A stretch of 39,153 bases of DNA from Fusicatenibacter sp. (GCA_022766945.1 JALEOU010000114.1:1-39153), one strand, 5' to 3'. Positions 8,060-17,708 are shown, counted from the first letter of the stretch. Notes: generated by a model from the sequence alone, not told the origin. Numbers and translations are program-made.

Positions 8060-8100
8060 TTGACAAACAGTACGGCAGCGAATATACTTTGAATGTCAAA
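8060..8100 (+). promoter_or_regulatory. Fatty-acid operon promoter with overlapping FabT-type operator
   Basis: TTGACA at 8060-8065, a 17-base spacer and TATACT at 8083-8088 make a near-consensus sigma-A promoter. The perfect inverted repeat TTTGAATGTCAAA (8088-8100) shares the last base of the -10 box and covers the expected start point near 8095. Its TTTGA-N3-TCAAA form matches the core of the operator bound by FabT, the MarR-family repressor of fatty-acid genes in streptococci and lactococci. Binding here would block transcription initiation. No MarR-family gene is in the window, so the regulator identity is inferred. Confidence 0.8.
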
Positions 8101-8131
8101 ACATTTTAAAACAAAAATAATGAGTTACCCG

Positions 8132-8182
8132 AAAAATGAGCCTGATGTCGATTTTTCCGTGCTTCGCACTCCCAAAATCGAC
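8132..8182 (+). repeat. Palindromic repeat element, copy 1 (3' arm decayed), in the fabH leader
   Basis: An outer stem GTCGATTTT (8147-8155) with AAAATCGAC (8174-8182) encloses a small GTGC-TTC-GCAC hairpin (8159-8169). Bases 8134-8160 match the reverse complement of 31340-31366 at 25 of 27 positions, so this is a dispersed element rather than a unique leader. The 5' flank GAGCCTGAT (8138-8146) has no pairing partner after 8182, which suggests that the outer right arm has been lost. It lies in the roughly 117-nt fatty-acid operon leader, 29 bases before fabH. Confidence 0.75.
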
Positions 8183-8211
8183 GAAAATATAATTAAGTTA
8201 CGGAGAAATGG

Positions 8212-9180
8212 ATGAGTGGAAAGATCGTAGGCACCGGATCCTGTGTGCCGGATAAAATCGTGAGCAATGATGATTTGGCAAAAATCGTAGATACCAGTGA
8301 TGCCTGGATCCGTGAGCGGACGGGAGTGGCCAGACGCCATGTATCGGAAAACGAAACCGTTGTATCTATGGCATGCATTGCTGGCCAAAGGGCATTGAAA
8401 GACGCGCAGATGAAAGCGGAGGAACTGGATCTGATTCTGGTGGGAACATCTTCTTCCAGTACCATCTTCCCTTCAGCGGCCTGCGAGATGCAGCACAGGA
8501 TCGGAGCAGTTCATGCAGCCTGCATGGATGTGAGTGCGGCCTGTACCGGGTTCCTGGCAGTTTATCAGATGGGTCAGGCATACATTCGATCCGGAATGGC
8601 ACAGAAAATCCTGCTGATCGGCGCAGATACCTTAAGCCGTCTGGTTGACTGGACGGATCGCGGGACCTGCATTCTCTTTGGAGATGGCGCAGGTGCAGTC
8701 GTTCTTACAGCCGGCGGAGCGGAAACTGCCTGCGAAGTGATGCATTCAGACGGTCAAAAGGGGTCGGCACTTACCTGCGACAGTCGTTACAGAGATGGAG
8801 CCAGAGATCTGTCACAGGATCCTTCTACTTATATCCGTATGGATGGGAAAGCTGTTTTTCAGTTCGCGCTTTCGAGAGTTCCGGAGGTTATCCGGGAGAC
8901 ACTGGAAAGAGCAGGGTGTACCACAGAAGATATCGATTATTATGTTCTGCATCAGGCGAATATCCGGATTATTGATGGTGTGACCCGCCGGCTTCATGAG
9001 AAGGCAGAAAAATTCCCGTCAAATATTGAGGAATACGGCAATACCTGCGCTGCCAGCGTACCGATTCTCCTGGATGAGTTAAACCGGGCCGGGAAACTGA
9101 AAAAAGGTCAGAAACTGATTCTCTCCGGATTCGGGGCTGGCCTCTCCTGGGGAGCGGCTCTTCTGGAATGGCAGAAGTAA
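8212..9180 (+). CDS. fabH: 3-oxoacyl-ACP synthase III (FabH)
   Basis: 322 residues. FabH condenses an acyl-CoA primer with malonyl-ACP to start type II fatty-acid synthesis. The catalytic triad is intact: Cys111 (DVSAACTGFL), His247 (LHQANIRI) and Asn277 (EYGNTCAASVP). The conserved TDRGTCILFGDGAGA stretch is at about 148-162. Start ATG 8212 has ACGGAGA at 8200-8206; the ATG at 8208 is in another frame. It is the first gene of the operon; in many related species a MarR-type fabT precedes it, but not here. Whether it prefers acetyl-CoA or branched primers cannot be read from the sequence. Confidence 0.95.
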   Translation: MSGKIVGTGSCVPDKIVSNDDLAKIVDTSDAWIRERTGVARRHVSENETVVSMACIAGQRALKDAQMKAEELDLILVGTSSSSTIFPSAACEMQHRIGAVHAACMDVSAACTGFLAVYQMGQAYIRSGMAQKILLIGADTLSRLVDWTDRGTCILFGDGAGAVVLTAGGAETACEVMHSDGQKGSALTCDSRYRDGARDLSQDPSTYIRMDGKAVFQFALSRVPEVIRETLERAGCTTEDIDYYVLHQANIRIIDGVTRRLHEKAEKFPSNIEEYGNTCAASVPILLDELNRAGKLKKGQKLILSGFGAGLSWGAALLEWQK

Positions 9181-9193
9181 TCAAAGAACAGTG

Positions 9194-9218
9194 GTAATTT
9201 CCGGACTGTCCGGATTAC
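9194..9218 (+). other. Hairpin between fabH and acpP
   Basis: GTAAT followed by TTCCGGA, then CTG, then TCCGGATTAC: an imperfect stem with a TCCGGA core and a 3-base loop, without a U tract. It could be an RNA processing or stability element that lets acpP mRNA accumulate to higher levels than its neighbours. No direct evidence. Confidence 0.4.
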
Positions 9219-9263
9219 ATAGAAAACCGAAACAAAAAGGGAAAAAGAAAGGAAAACGAAATC

Positions 9264-9491
9264 ATGTTAGAAAAAGTAAAAGAAACCGTAGCAGAATCTC
9301 TTGGAGCAGATATTAACAGCATCGACGCAAATACCTCTTTCAAAGAGGATCTGGGTGCGGATTCCCTGGATCTTTTCGAGATGGTAATGTCTCTGGAGGA
9401 GTCCTGCGGTATTGAGATTCCGACAGAAGATCTGGAGCAGATGGTAACCGTAGGCGATGTAGCTGCTTATCTGGAAGAGCACAGCAAATAA
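9264..9491 (+). CDS. acpP: Acyl carrier protein
   Basis: 75 residues, acidic, with the phosphopantetheine attachment motif GADSLD (Ser34), followed by the LFEMVMSLEESCGIEIP helix II/III region that docks the fab enzymes. It carries growing acyl chains as thioesters. The ATG follows a GAAAGGA ribosome site. It lies in the fatty-acid operon between fabH and fabK, with about 80-95 bases of untranslated sequence on each side, more than between most other genes of the operon. Confidence 0.96.
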   Translation: MLEKVKETVAESLGADINSIDANTSFKEDLGADSLDLFEMVMSLEESCGIEIPTEDLEQMVTVGDVAAYLEEHSK

Positions 9492-9586
9492 ACAGTGCAA
9501 AGAGAAAGCGGGCGGACTTTTCGTCATAAATAAAGAACTGATACGCTGCATGTAAAAAGATAGAACACGCACTATGGAGGTTTGAA

Positions 9587-10525
9587 ATGAAAACAGAAGT
9601 GACAAAGTTACTGGGAATTGAGTATCCCATCATTCAGGGCGGTATGGCCTGGGTGGCTGAGCACCATCTGGCAGCGGCCGTATCTGAGGCAGGCGGCCTG
9701 GGATTAATTGGAGCATCTGCAGCTCCTTCAGAGTGGGTGCGTGAGCAGATTCGTGCAGCGAAAGAGCTGACAGACAAGCCTTTCGGCGTGAATATTATGC
9801 TGATGAGCCCTTATGCGGATGATGTGGCGAAGGTTGTAGCAGAAGAAGGAGTTAAAGTTGTCACAACCGGAGCCGGGAATCCGGAGAAATACATGGAAAT
9901 GTGGAAAAACGCAGGAATTCGCGTGATTCCTGTGGTTGCTTCCGTTGCACTTGCAAAACGCATGGAGCGGGCAGGGGCAGATGCAGTGGTTGCGGAAGGC
10001 TGTGAGTCCGGCGGACATATCGGTGAAACGACAACGATGGCGCTGGTTCCGCAGGTTGTCGACGCAGTACAGATCCCGGTCATTGCAGCCGGAGGAATTG
10101 CGGATGGCAGAGGAATCGCAGCAGCATTTATGCTGGGAGCAAAAGCGGTACAGATGGGAACACGTTTTGTTGCGACCAAAGAAGCAGTGGTTCATGAAAA
10201 CTATAAACACATGATTCTGAAAGCTAAGGATATCGATACCCGTGTGACGGGACGTTCTACCGGACATCCGGTTCGTGCGCTGCGCAACGACATGACACGC
10301 CATTATCTGGAGCTGGAGCAGCAGGGAGCACCGTTTGAAGAACTGGAAAAACTGACTCTTGGCGGACTTCGCCGGGCTGTTGTTGACGGTGATGTAAAAA
10401 CCGGAAGTGTGATGTCCGGTCAGATTGCAGGCCTTGTAAAGGAAGAGATGACCTGCAAAGAAGTGATCACAAATCTGATGAATCAGACAGAAAATCTTCT
10501 TAAAGGAGCGTTGGATTATGAGTAA
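9587..10525 (+). CDS. fabK: Enoyl-ACP reductase II (FabK), FMN-dependent
   Basis: 312 residues, a TIM-barrel flavoprotein of the nitronate monooxygenase/FabK family. The N-terminus LGIEYPIIQGGMAWV, the GCESGGHIGE block and the FMN-phosphate-binding segment VIAAGGIADGRG and AVQMGTRF are all present. FabK reduces enoyl-ACP to acyl-ACP using NAD(P)H, the last step of each elongation cycle. FabK enzymes are unrelated to FabI and are insensitive to triclosan, so this organism is expected to be too unless it also has FabI elsewhere. The ATG has TGGAGG about 6 bases upstream. Its end overlaps fabD by 8 bases. Confidence 0.94.
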   Translation: MKTEVTKLLGIEYPIIQGGMAWVAEHHLAAAVSEAGGLGLIGASAAPSEWVREQIRAAKELTDKPFGVNIMLMSPYADDVAKVVAEEGVKVVTTGAGNPEKYMEMWKNAGIRVIPVVASVALAKRMERAGADAVVAEGCESGGHIGETTTMALVPQVVDAVQIPVIAAGGIADGRGIAAAFMLGAKAVQMGTRFVATKEAVVHENYKHMILKAKDIDTRVTGRSTGHPVRALRNDMTRHYLELEQQGAPFEELEKLTLGGLRRAVVDGDVKTGSVMSGQIAGLVKEEMTCKEVITNLMNQTENLLKGALDYE

Positions 10526-11456
10526 AACAGCATTTCTCTTTCCGGGACAGGGAGCACAGATTGCTGGAATGGGAGCGGATTTTTATGAAAATTCGCCCAG
10601 ATCAAAAGAAATCTTTGATCTGGCCTCAGAAATCATCGGTATCGACATGAGAAAGCTGTGCTTTCAGGAAAACGATCTTCTGGATATCACAGAATTTACG
10701 CAGATTGCACTTCTGACTGCCAGCCTTGCGATGGAAGAAGCAGTGAGAGGGCAGGGAATCTCTCCGTCTGTTGCAGCGGGATTGAGCCTTGGGGAATACA
10801 ATGCCATCGTTTCTGCAAAAGGCATGGGGCCGGAGGATGCCATGAAAGTAGTGCGCAGGAGAGGAATGCTCATGCAGGAAGCTGTGCCGACGGGAGAAGG
10901 CGCCATGGCAGCGGTGCTTGGCCTTGAGGCATCCGCGATTGAGCAGGTACTTGGAGAGATGGAAGGTGTTTATATTGCCAACTACAATTGCCCGGGGCAG
11001 ATTGTAATTACCGGATATGCAGACGCAGTTGCAGAGGCTTCCGGGAAGCTGAAAAACGCAGGTGCGAAGCGCGTCCTGCCTCTTAATGTCAGCGGTCCGT
11101 TTCATTCTCCGATGATGAATTCTGCTGCCAAAGGTCTTCGGGAAGTACTTGGCGGTGTGAACTTTGGAAAACTGGAAATTCCTTATGTCACTAATGTGAA
11201 TGCGGAATACGTCTATGACAGTCAGCTGACAAGGGATCTTCTGATCAGGCAGGTGGCATCGAGTGTCCGTTGGCAACAGAGTGTGGAAGCGATGATTGCA
11301 GACGGTGTGGATACTTTTGTGGAGATCGGGCCGGGCCGCACGCTGACTGGTTTCCTTCGCAAGATCGACCGCAGCGTAACCTGCTATAATATCCGGACTT
11401 ATGAGGAAATGCAGCAGGTATGTGAAACGCTGGCAAACAGTGAGGAAGGCAGGTAG
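10518..11456 (+). CDS. fabD: Malonyl-CoA:ACP transacylase (FabD)
   Basis: 312 residues. It transfers malonyl from CoA to ACP. The N-terminal FPGQGAQ motif, the nucleophile elbow GLSLG (Ser90), and the partner His196 in GPFHSPMM are present. The C-terminal [16 protein letters not shown] block is typical. It overlaps the end of fabK by 8 bases, so translation is probably coupled, and fabG follows 5 bases downstream. Confidence 0.95.
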   Translation: MSKTAFLFPGQGAQIAGMGADFYENSPRSKEIFDLASEIIGIDMRKLCFQENDLLDITEFTQIALLTASLAMEEAVRGQGISPSVAAGLSLGEYNAIVSAKGMGPEDAMKVVRRRGMLMQEAVPTGEGAMAAVLGLEASAIEQVLGEMEGVYIANYNCPGQIVITGYADAVAEASGKLKNAGAKRVLPLNVSGPFHSPMMNSAAKGLREVLGGVNFGKLEIPYVTNVNAEYVYDSQLTRDLLIRQVASSVRWQQSVEAMIADGVDTFVEIGPGRTLTGFLRKIDRSVTCYNIRTYEEMQQVCETLANSEEGR

Positions 11457-11461
11457 AAAAA

Positions 11462-12202
11462 ATGCCAGACAGAAAAATTGCAGTGGTAACAGGAGCCTCA
11501 AGAGGCATCGGAAGAGCGATTGCCCTTCGCCTTGCCAAAGATGGCGCTTTTGTGATTGTAAATTATAATGGATCCCGGGAGGCTGCAGAGGCAGTGCGGG
11601 ATGAGATCTGCAAAGAGGGCGGCGAGGGTGCCGTTATGCAGTGCGATGTATCGGATTATGCAGCCTGTGAAGCATGGATGAAGGAGATTGTGTCGACTTA
11701 TGGGCGAATTGATATTCTGGTAAACAATGCAGGCATTACAAAGGATGGACTTCTGATGGGAATGTCAGAGGAAGCATTTGATCAGGTCATTACTACCAAC
11801 CTGAAGGGGACCTTTAACTGCATCCGGTTTGCAGCGCGTCCGATGATTCGGGCAAAGAGCGGATGCATCATCAATATGGCATCGGTGGTTGGAGTAGCTG
11901 GCAATGCGGGACAGGCCAACTATGCGGCATCAAAGGCCGGTGTGATCGGCCTTACAAAGACTGCAGCGAAAGAGCTGGCTTCCCGTGGAATTCGTGTCAA
12001 TGCGATTGCACCCGGTTTTATTGAGACAGATATGACCAGTGTGCTTTCTGAAAAAGTCAAAGAGGCATCTGCTGCACAGATTCCGCTGGGACATTTTGGA
12101 AAAGCAGAGGATGTAGCAAACCTGGCTGCTTTCCTTGCTTCCGATGAGGCGTCTTATATTACCGGACAGGTGATCCACTGTGACGGCGGTATGGTCATGT
12201 AA
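11462..12202 (+). CDS. fabG: 3-oxoacyl-ACP reductase (FabG)
   Basis: 246 residues, a short-chain dehydrogenase. The NADPH-binding TGASRGIG is at residues 10-17, NNAG at 88-91, and the catalytic Ser141, Tyr154 and Lys158 (YAASK) are all present; the C-terminal CDGGMVM tail is standard for FabG. It reduces 3-oxoacyl-ACP to 3-hydroxyacyl-ACP. It sits 5 bases after fabD and is followed by an 83-base gap before fabF in which I see no gene. Confidence 0.95.
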   Translation: MPDRKIAVVTGASRGIGRAIALRLAKDGAFVIVNYNGSREAAEAVRDEICKEGGEGAVMQCDVSDYAACEAWMKEIVSTYGRIDILVNNAGITKDGLLMGMSEEAFDQVITTNLKGTFNCIRFAARPMIRAKSGCIINMASVVGVAGNAGQANYAASKAGVIGLTKTAAKELASRGIRVNAIAPGFIETDMTSVLSEKVKEASAAQIPLGHFGKAEDVANLAAFLASDEASYITGQVIHCDGGMVM

Positions 12203-12285
12203 TCCTTTTCCCCCAATCTATGTGGGAAGGCAAGAAAAAGCAGTTTCGCAGCGCAAGTATGGCAGAATGCAAGGAGTAAAGGAAT

Positions 12286-13521
12286 ATGAAGAGAAGAGTA
12301 GTGGTGACCGGCCTTGGCGCCGTAACCCCAATTGGAAATAATGTGGAAGAGTTCTGGAGCAGCGTGAAAGAAGGAAAATGCGGAATCGGACCGATTACCA
12401 GATTTGACACTTCCGACTACAAAGTACATCTGGCAGCAGAGGTGAAAGGCTTTGTGGCAAAAGAGCATATGGATTTTAAAGCGGCGAGACGTATGGGCCT
12501 TTTTTCACAGTATGCTGTAGCGGCTGCAAAAGAAGCATTTGCAGATGCGGGAATCGATATGAAACAGGAAGATCCTTACCGTGTAGGCGTGATTATCGGC
12601 TCCGGTGTGGGTGATCTGCAGGCTTGCGAGCAGGCGGAAGGAAAAATTCTCTCCTCTGGTCCATCCAGAGTGAATCCCTTTACCGTGCCGGTCATGATCG
12701 CCAACATGGCTGCGGGAAATGTGGCCATTGTTCTGGGAGCAAGAGGAAAATGCACGAGCGTTGTGACTGCCTGTGCGACAGGTACGAATTCCATCGGTGA
12801 TGCATACCGCGTCATAAGTTATAACGATGCGGATGTGTGTGTGGCCGGAGGTGCAGAGGGCTGTATCTGTCCGGTTGGAGTCGCAGGTTTTTCGGCTTTG
12901 ACAGCACTTTCTGAGAACCCGGATCCGGATAGAGCATCCATTCCTTTTGATAAGGAGCGCAGCGGATTTGTCATGGGAGAAGGAGCGGGTATTCTGGTAC
13001 TTGAGGAACTGGAACATGCAAAACGTCGCGGCGCTCATATTTATGCGGAAGTTGTCGGATATGGTTCTACCTGTGATGCAAATCATATTACCTCTCCGCT
13101 GGAGGATGGAAGCGGTGCCGCGAAGGCAATGGAGCTTGCGATGGAAGAAGCGGGCATTGAGCCTAAGGAAGTTACTTATATTAACGCACATGGAACTGCA
13201 ACCCATCACAATGACCTCTTTGAGACGCGGGCTGTGAAGAAGGCTTTTGGCGATGCGGCCAAAGACGTTGTGATCAATTCTACGAAATCCATGATCGGCC
13301 ATCTGTTGGGTGCGGCAGGCGGTGTGGAGGCGATTGTCTGTGTAAAATCAATAGAAGAAGGATTTATCCATCAGACAATCGGAACGACCGGGACGGACGA
13401 AGAGTGTGATCTGAATTACTGCATCGGTGCACCGGTGGAGAAACCGGTAACCTATGCGATGAGCAATTCGCTTGGTTTTGGAGGACACAATGCATCCCTT
13501 CTGCTGAAACGATTTGAATAA
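12286..13521 (+). CDS. fabF: 3-oxoacyl-ACP synthase II (FabF)
   Basis: 411 residues, a condensing enzyme of KAS I/II type. The catalytic triad is Cys163 (TACATGTNS), His302 (NAHGTATHHND) and His339 (KSMIGHLLGAAGG). It elongates acyl-ACP with malonyl-ACP. The C-terminal SNSLGFGGHNASLLLKRF is characteristic of FabF. ATG 12286 has AAGGAG/AAAGGA upstream. No fabB- or fabA-type gene is present, so any unsaturated fatty-acid route is not visible in this operon. Confidence 0.95.
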   Translation: MKRRVVVTGLGAVTPIGNNVEEFWSSVKEGKCGIGPITRFDTSDYKVHLAAEVKGFVAKEHMDFKAARRMGLFSQYAVAAAKEAFADAGIDMKQEDPYRVGVIIGSGVGDLQACEQAEGKILSSGPSRVNPFTVPVMIANMAAGNVAIVLGARGKCTSVVTACATGTNSIGDAYRVISYNDADVCVAGGAEGCICPVGVAGFSALTALSENPDPDRASIPFDKERSGFVMGEGAGILVLEELEHAKRRGAHIYAEVVGYGSTCDANHITSPLEDGSGAAKAMELAMEEAGIEPKEVTYINAHGTATHHNDLFETRAVKKAFGDAAKDVVINSTKSMIGHLLGAAGGVEAIVCVKSIEEGFIHQTIGTTGTDEECDLNYCIGAPVEKPVTYAMSNSLGFGGHNASLLLKRFE

Positions 13522-13524
13522 AGA

Positions 13525-13564
13525 AAATGGCTGCTGGTTTGAAGGGTAAGCACGGCAGCCATTT
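13525..13564 (+). other. Hairpin between fabF and accB
   Basis: A 10-bp perfect inverted repeat, AAATGGCTGC (13525-13534) with GCAGCCATTT (13555-13564), and a 20-base loop, starting 3 bases after the fabF stop. There is no downstream U tract, so it is not a strong terminator. It could trim or stabilise the mRNA at the fab/acc junction. Confidence 0.4.
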
Positions 13565-13598
13565 CGTGCAATGAAAGGATACGGAAAGGAGCAACAGT

Positions 13599-14063
13599 AT
13601 GGAAATAGAGCAGATTATGCAGCTGATTCAGAAGGTTTCTGATTCAACACTGACTGCATTTGACTATGAGGCGGATGGAGTAAGAATTACCATGGAGCAT
13701 GGCAAGATGACAGCTGCAGCGGCAGAAACTGCATCAGCAGCCGGGACGGTACAGCCGGCGGTATCAGAGACACCGGTGCAGAGTGCCCCAAAAGCAGCAT
13801 CTGTGCCCGGGGAAAGAGAAGATGTGAAAGAAAAGTTTGTGACATCTCCTCTGGTAGGAACATTTTATGCGGCTCCCTCCGAGGATGCAGCTCCCTTTGT
13901 GCAGGTTGGGGATGCCGTAAAGAAAGGTCAGGTTGTTGCGATTGTGGAAGCGATGAAACTGATGAATGAAATTGAAAGCGATTATGACGGCGTTGTCAAA
14001 GAGATCCTGGTGAAAAACGGCGAGATGGTGGATTATGGAAAACCGCTGTTTCGCGTGGGATAA
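13599..14063 (+). CDS. accB: Biotin carboxyl carrier protein of acetyl-CoA carboxylase (AccB)
   Basis: 154 residues. A short N-terminal domain, an Ala/Pro/Thr-rich flexible linker (about 38-75), and a biotinyl domain with the attachment motif EAMKLMNEI (Lys120). The domain opens with [15 protein letters not shown]. It carries carboxybiotin between the AccC carboxylase and the AccDA carboxyltransferase. The ATG follows AAAGGAG. It is in the usual Firmicute order accB-fabZ-accC-accD-accA. Confidence 0.95.
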   Translation: MEIEQIMQLIQKVSDSTLTAFDYEADGVRITMEHGKMTAAAAETASAAGTVQPAVSETPVQSAPKAASVPGEREDVKEKFVTSPLVGTFYAAPSEDAAPFVQVGDAVKKGQVVAIVEAMKLMNEIESDYDGVVKEILVKNGEMVDYGKPLFRVG

Positions 14064-14089
14064 CACAAGGGCAGATTGGAGAAAAGCAT

Positions 14090-14527
14090 ATGAACAGTTT
14101 AACGACGAAACAGATTCAGGAGATTCTTCCCCACAGACATCCTTTTCTTCTGGTGGATTATGTTGAAGACTACACCCCGGGCGAGTTTGCAGTGGGATAT
14201 AAATGTGTGACATACAGAGAAGATTTTTTTGCAGGTCATTTTCCGGCAGAGCCGGTTATGCCGGGTGTGCTGATTGTAGAGGCACTGGCGCAGGTGGGAG
14301 CAGTCGCAATTCTTTCGCTGGAAGAAAACAAAGGGAAAATTGCTTTCTTTGGCGGCATTAATAAATGCCGGTTTAAAGGGAAAGTAAAACCGGGTGACAA
14401 ACTGCGTCTGGAGACAAAAATTATTCGCCGCAAAGGGCCCATGGGTGTTGGCGAGGCAACGGCGTCTGTGGACGGAAAAGTCGTAGTGACCGGAGAATTG
14501 ACCTTTATGGTGGGAGATGCCGAATGA
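14090..14527 (+). CDS. fabZ: 3-hydroxyacyl-ACP dehydratase (FabZ)
   Basis: 145 residues, a hot-dog-fold dehydratase. The N-terminal [13 protein letters not shown] signature, catalytic His50 ([13 protein letters not shown]) and Glu64 ([10 protein letters not shown]) are intact. It dehydrates 3-hydroxyacyl-ACP to trans-2-enoyl-ACP. The start has GGAGA upstream. Its last four bases overlap the accC start (ATGA), so the two are translationally coupled. Confidence 0.95.
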   Translation: MNSLTTKQIQEILPHRHPFLLVDYVEDYTPGEFAVGYKCVTYREDFFAGHFPAEPVMPGVLIVEALAQVGAVAILSLEENKGKIAFFGGINKCRFKGKVKPGDKLRLETKIIRRKGPMGVGEATASVDGKVVVTGELTFMVGDAE

Positions 14528-15879
14528 TCCGAAAAGTTTTGATTGCAAACCGCGGAGAGATTGCAGTCCGCATTATTCGTGCCTGCCGTGAGATGGGTAT
14601 CGAAACTGTGGCGGTCTATTCTGAGGCGGACCGTGAAGCGCTGCATACACAGCTGGCAGATGAGGCCATCTGCATTGGACCTGCGCCCTCCAGGGACAGT
14701 TATCTGAATATGGAACGAATCTTAAGCGCTACACTGGTATCCGGTGCGGATGCGGTTCATCCAGGGTTTGGTTTCCTCTCGGAAAACAGTCATTTTGCGA
14801 GGCGGTGTCAGGAATGTCATATTACTTACATCGGGCCAGATCCGGAAGTGATCGAAAAGCTGGGCAATAAATCAGAAGCCAGAAATACAATGATAGCTGC
14901 AGGTGTACCGGTCATTCCGGGAAGCAAAGACCCCATCTATGATGAGAAAAAGGGACTTGTCATTGCGCGGGAAATTGGTTTTCCGGTGATGATCAAAGCT
15001 GCTCTTGGCGGAGGCGGAAAGGGTATGCGTACTGCAGAAACAGAAGAGGAATTCTTAAGCTCCTTCCGGACTGCCCAGAAGGAAGCACAGATGGCGTTCG
15101 GCGATGGTACCATGTATGTAGAGCGTTTTATCAGCCATCCGCGCCATGTGGAATTTCAGATCATGGCGGACGGCATGGGAAACGTCATCCATCTTGGCGA
15201 GCGTGACTGCTCTGTTCAGAGAAATCATCAGAAAATGATTGAAGAATCCCCCTGTGCTGCGATCAGCGAGGAACTGAGAAAGAAAATGGGAGCGGCAGCT
15301 GTACAGGCGGCCAAAGCAGCCCATTACAAAAATGCGGGTACCATTGAATTCCTTCTGGAGCCGGACGGAAACTTTTACTTTATGGAAATGAACACCCGGA
15401 TTCAGGTGGAACATCCGGTGACCGAGTGGGTGACCGGACTGGACCTGATCAAAGAGCAGATTCGTGTGGCTTCCGGACTTCCCCTTTCCCTGAAGCAGGA
15501 TCAGGTGAAACTTAACGGTCATGCGATTGAATGCAGGATTAATGCGGAAAATCCGGAAAAAAATTTCATGCCGTGTCCTGGGCGTATCACGGATCTGCAT
15601 TTTCCGGGAGGGTTCGGTGTGCGTGTGGATACCTCGGTGTACAATGGTTATCAGATTCCGGCATATTATGATTCCATGCTGGCAAAACTGATCGTACACG
15701 GAAAGGACCGGAATGAAGCAATTGCCAAGATGCTCTGTGCCCTCGGCGAAGTGGTGATTGAGGGTGTTGATACCAATGTGGATTATCAGTATGAGATTTT
15801 GAATGATCCGGTATATCAGTCCGGAAAAATTGATATTGAGTTTCTTGAGCAGTTTATGGAAAAAAGAGCACATAAATAG
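14524..15879 (+). CDS. accC: Biotin carboxylase subunit of acetyl-CoA carboxylase (AccC)
   Basis: 451 residues, the standard length. The N-terminal [14 protein letters not shown], the ATP-grasp glycine loop [12 protein letters not shown] (about 158-169), [13 protein letters not shown], and [14 protein letters not shown] with the catalytic Glu/Arg are all present. It carboxylates the biotin on AccB using bicarbonate and ATP. It overlaps fabZ by four bases and is followed 68 bases later by the fused accDA gene. Confidence 0.96.
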   Translation: MIRKVLIANRGEIAVRIIRACREMGIETVAVYSEADREALHTQLADEAICIGPAPSRDSYLNMERILSATLVSGADAVHPGFGFLSENSHFARRCQECHITYIGPDPEVIEKLGNKSEARNTMIAAGVPVIPGSKDPIYDEKKGLVIAREIGFPVMIKAALGGGGKGMRTAETEEEFLSSFRTAQKEAQMAFGDGTMYVERFISHPRHVEFQIMADGMGNVIHLGERDCSVQRNHQKMIEESPCAAISEELRKKMGAAAVQAAKAAHYKNAGTIEFLLEPDGNFYFMEMNTRIQVEHPVTEWVTGLDLIKEQIRVASGLPLSLKQDQVKLNGHAIECRINAENPEKNFMPCPGRITDLHFPGGFGVRVDTSVYNGYQIPAYYDSMLAKLIVHGKDRNEAIAKMLCALGEVVIEGVDTNVDYQYEILNDPVYQSGKIDIEFLEQFMEKRAHK

Positions 15880-15947
15880 TAAGCAGAAGCAGCACAGGAT
15901 TGTGAAATGCTTTCCGTTTTGGAATAAGACAAAAAGGAGAGAGCAAG

Positions 15948-17708
15948 ATGAAGCTGGAGCGTTATTTCAAAAAGACAATATTGAGAACTTCCCGGGAAGA
16001 AGAGGAGATGAAAGAAGCTTCTCCGAGCAGTGAACGGCCAGAAGCGCCCCAGGGCATCCTGAAAAAATGCAATGCCTGCAAGGCGGCGATTTTCACCGAG
16101 GATGTGAAGAAAAATTATTATATCTGTCCGAAATGTCACAATTATTTTCGCATGCATGCCTATCGCCGCGTGGAACTGATTGCAGATGAAGGGTCTTTTG
16201 AGGAATGGGATCGCCAGATGGAGATCAACAATCCCCTGAACTTTAAAGGCTATCCGGAAAAAATCGCTGCGCTGAAGGAAAAAACAAATCTGGATGAAGC
16301 AGTTACGACCGGAAGAGCAAAAATCAATGGGATTGATGTGGTGCTTGGAATCTGTGATGGACGCTTTCTGATGGCCAGTATGGGTGAAGTGGTCGGAGAA
16401 AAGATCACACGTGCGGTGGAACGCGCGACAGAGCTTGGACTGCCTCTGATCCTCTTCGCATGTTCCGGAGGAGCCAGAATGCAGGAGGGAATTGTCTCTC
16501 TGATGCAGATGGCCAAGACATCCGCGGCGCTCAAACGTCACAGCGAGGCGGGACTTCTGTATATCAGTGTGCTGACCGACCCCACAACCGGCGGCGTTAC
16601 GGCAAGCTGGGCAATGCTTGGAGATATCATTCTGGCAGAGCCGCATGCGCTGATTGGATTTGCCGGTCCGCGTGTGATTGAGCAGACCATCGGTCAGAAA
16701 CTTCCGAAAGGCTTCCAGAGAGCAGAATTTCTGGTAGAACATGGCTTTGTGGATGCCATTCTGGAGAGAGAAAATTCCAAAGAAGTGTTAAGTGAAATTC
16801 TTTCAATGCATGGATATGGTAAATGCTACCAGAATACCGGTCTTAGGGAAGAAAAGGACTCTTCTGCGTGGAAAGCAGCAATCCGGGAAACAAAAATAAC
16901 AGAGGCAGATCAGGATACGACAAAGAAAACAACAGCCTGGGAATGCGTTCAGAAGGCGAGGAAAAAAGACCGTCCTGTGGCAGGAGATTATCTCTCATTG
17001 CTTTTCCCGGATTTTATCGAGTTTCACGGTGACCGTTTGTTTGGAGAGGATGGAGCGGTCATTGGGGGAATTGCACGGCTTGGCGGTCGAGCAGTGACGG
17101 TTATTGCGGAAGCCAAAGGTACTGACACAAAAGAAAATATCCGGCGAAATTTCGGCATGCCATCCCCGGAAGGGTACCGAAAAGCACTGCGACTGATGAA
17201 GCAGGCGGAAAAATTTCACCGACCAGTGATCTGCTTTGTGGATACTCCGGGAGCTTTCTGCGGTATGGAGGCGGAAGAGCGCGGACAGGGAGAAGCCATT
17301 GCGCGGAATCTCTACGAGATGTCAGACTTAAAAGTACCGGTGCTTTCCATCGTGATTTCTGAGGGCGGTAGCGGCGGCGCTCTTGCACTGGCGGTGGCTG
17401 ATGAAGTGTGGATGATGGAAAATGCCATTTATTCGATTCTTTCTCCGGAGGGATTCGCTTCGATCCTTTGGAAAGACGGAAAGCGGGCAAAAGAAGCAGC
17501 AGAAGTGATGAAACTGACGGCCAGAGATTTAAAGGGACTTGGAATCATTGAAAAGATCATACCGGAACCGGAAGAATTCAATGCGGCAGCTCTGCCGGAA
17601 GTGTGTGAGAACCTGATAACGGAAATCGAAGCATTTCTGGAGAATTACAGCTCCATGGAGGAAACAGACCGGATCAGACGGCGATATCAGCGATTCCGCA
17701 GAATGTAG
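15948..17708 (+). CDS. accDA: Fused acetyl-CoA carboxylase carboxyltransferase, AccD (beta) plus AccA (alpha)
   Basis: 586 residues in one continuous frame. The N-terminal half is AccD: a four-cysteine zinc finger (Cys41, 44, 60, 63) then the beta carboxyltransferase with [19 protein letters not shown] and [11 protein letters not shown]. From about residue 327 it becomes AccA ([47 protein letters not shown]). The long helical N-terminal extension of E. coli AccA is missing. Most bacteria encode the two as separate genes; the fusion fixes a 1:1 ratio of the heterotetramer halves. It starts at ATG 15948 with AAGGAG 8 bases upstream. It is the last gene of the operon, followed by an intrinsic terminator. 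Confidence 0.94.
   Translation: MKLERYFKKTILRTSREEEEMKEASPSSERPEAPQGILKKCNACKAAIFTEDVKKNYYICPKCHNYFRMHAYRRVELIADEGSFEEWDRQMEINNPLNFKGYPEKIAALKEKTNLDEAVTTGRAKINGIDVVLGICDGRFLMASMGEVVGEKITRAVERATELGLPLILFACSGGARMQEGIVSLMQMAKTSAALKRHSEAGLLYISVLTDPTTGGVTASWAMLGDIILAEPHALIGFAGPRVIEQTIGQKLPKGFQRAEFLVEHGFVDAILERENSKEVLSEILSMHGYGKCYQNTGLREEKDSSAWKAAIRETKITEADQDTTKKTTAWECVQKARKKDRPVAGDYLSLLFPDFIEFHGDRLFGEDGAVIGGIARLGGRAVTVIAEAKGTDTKENIRRNFGMPSPEGYRKALRLMKQAEKFHRPVICFVDTPGAFCGMEAEERGQGEAIARNLYEMSDLKVPVLSIVISEGGSGGALALAVADEVWMMENAIYSILSPEGFASILWKDGKRAKEAAEVMKLTARDLKGLGIIEKIIPEPEEFNAAALPEVCENLITEIEAFLENYSSMEETDRIRRRYQRFRRM

Noticed and set aside
12505-13302. Minus-strand open frame of 265 codons inside fabF
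   Set aside because: Antisense shadow of a well-supported gene.
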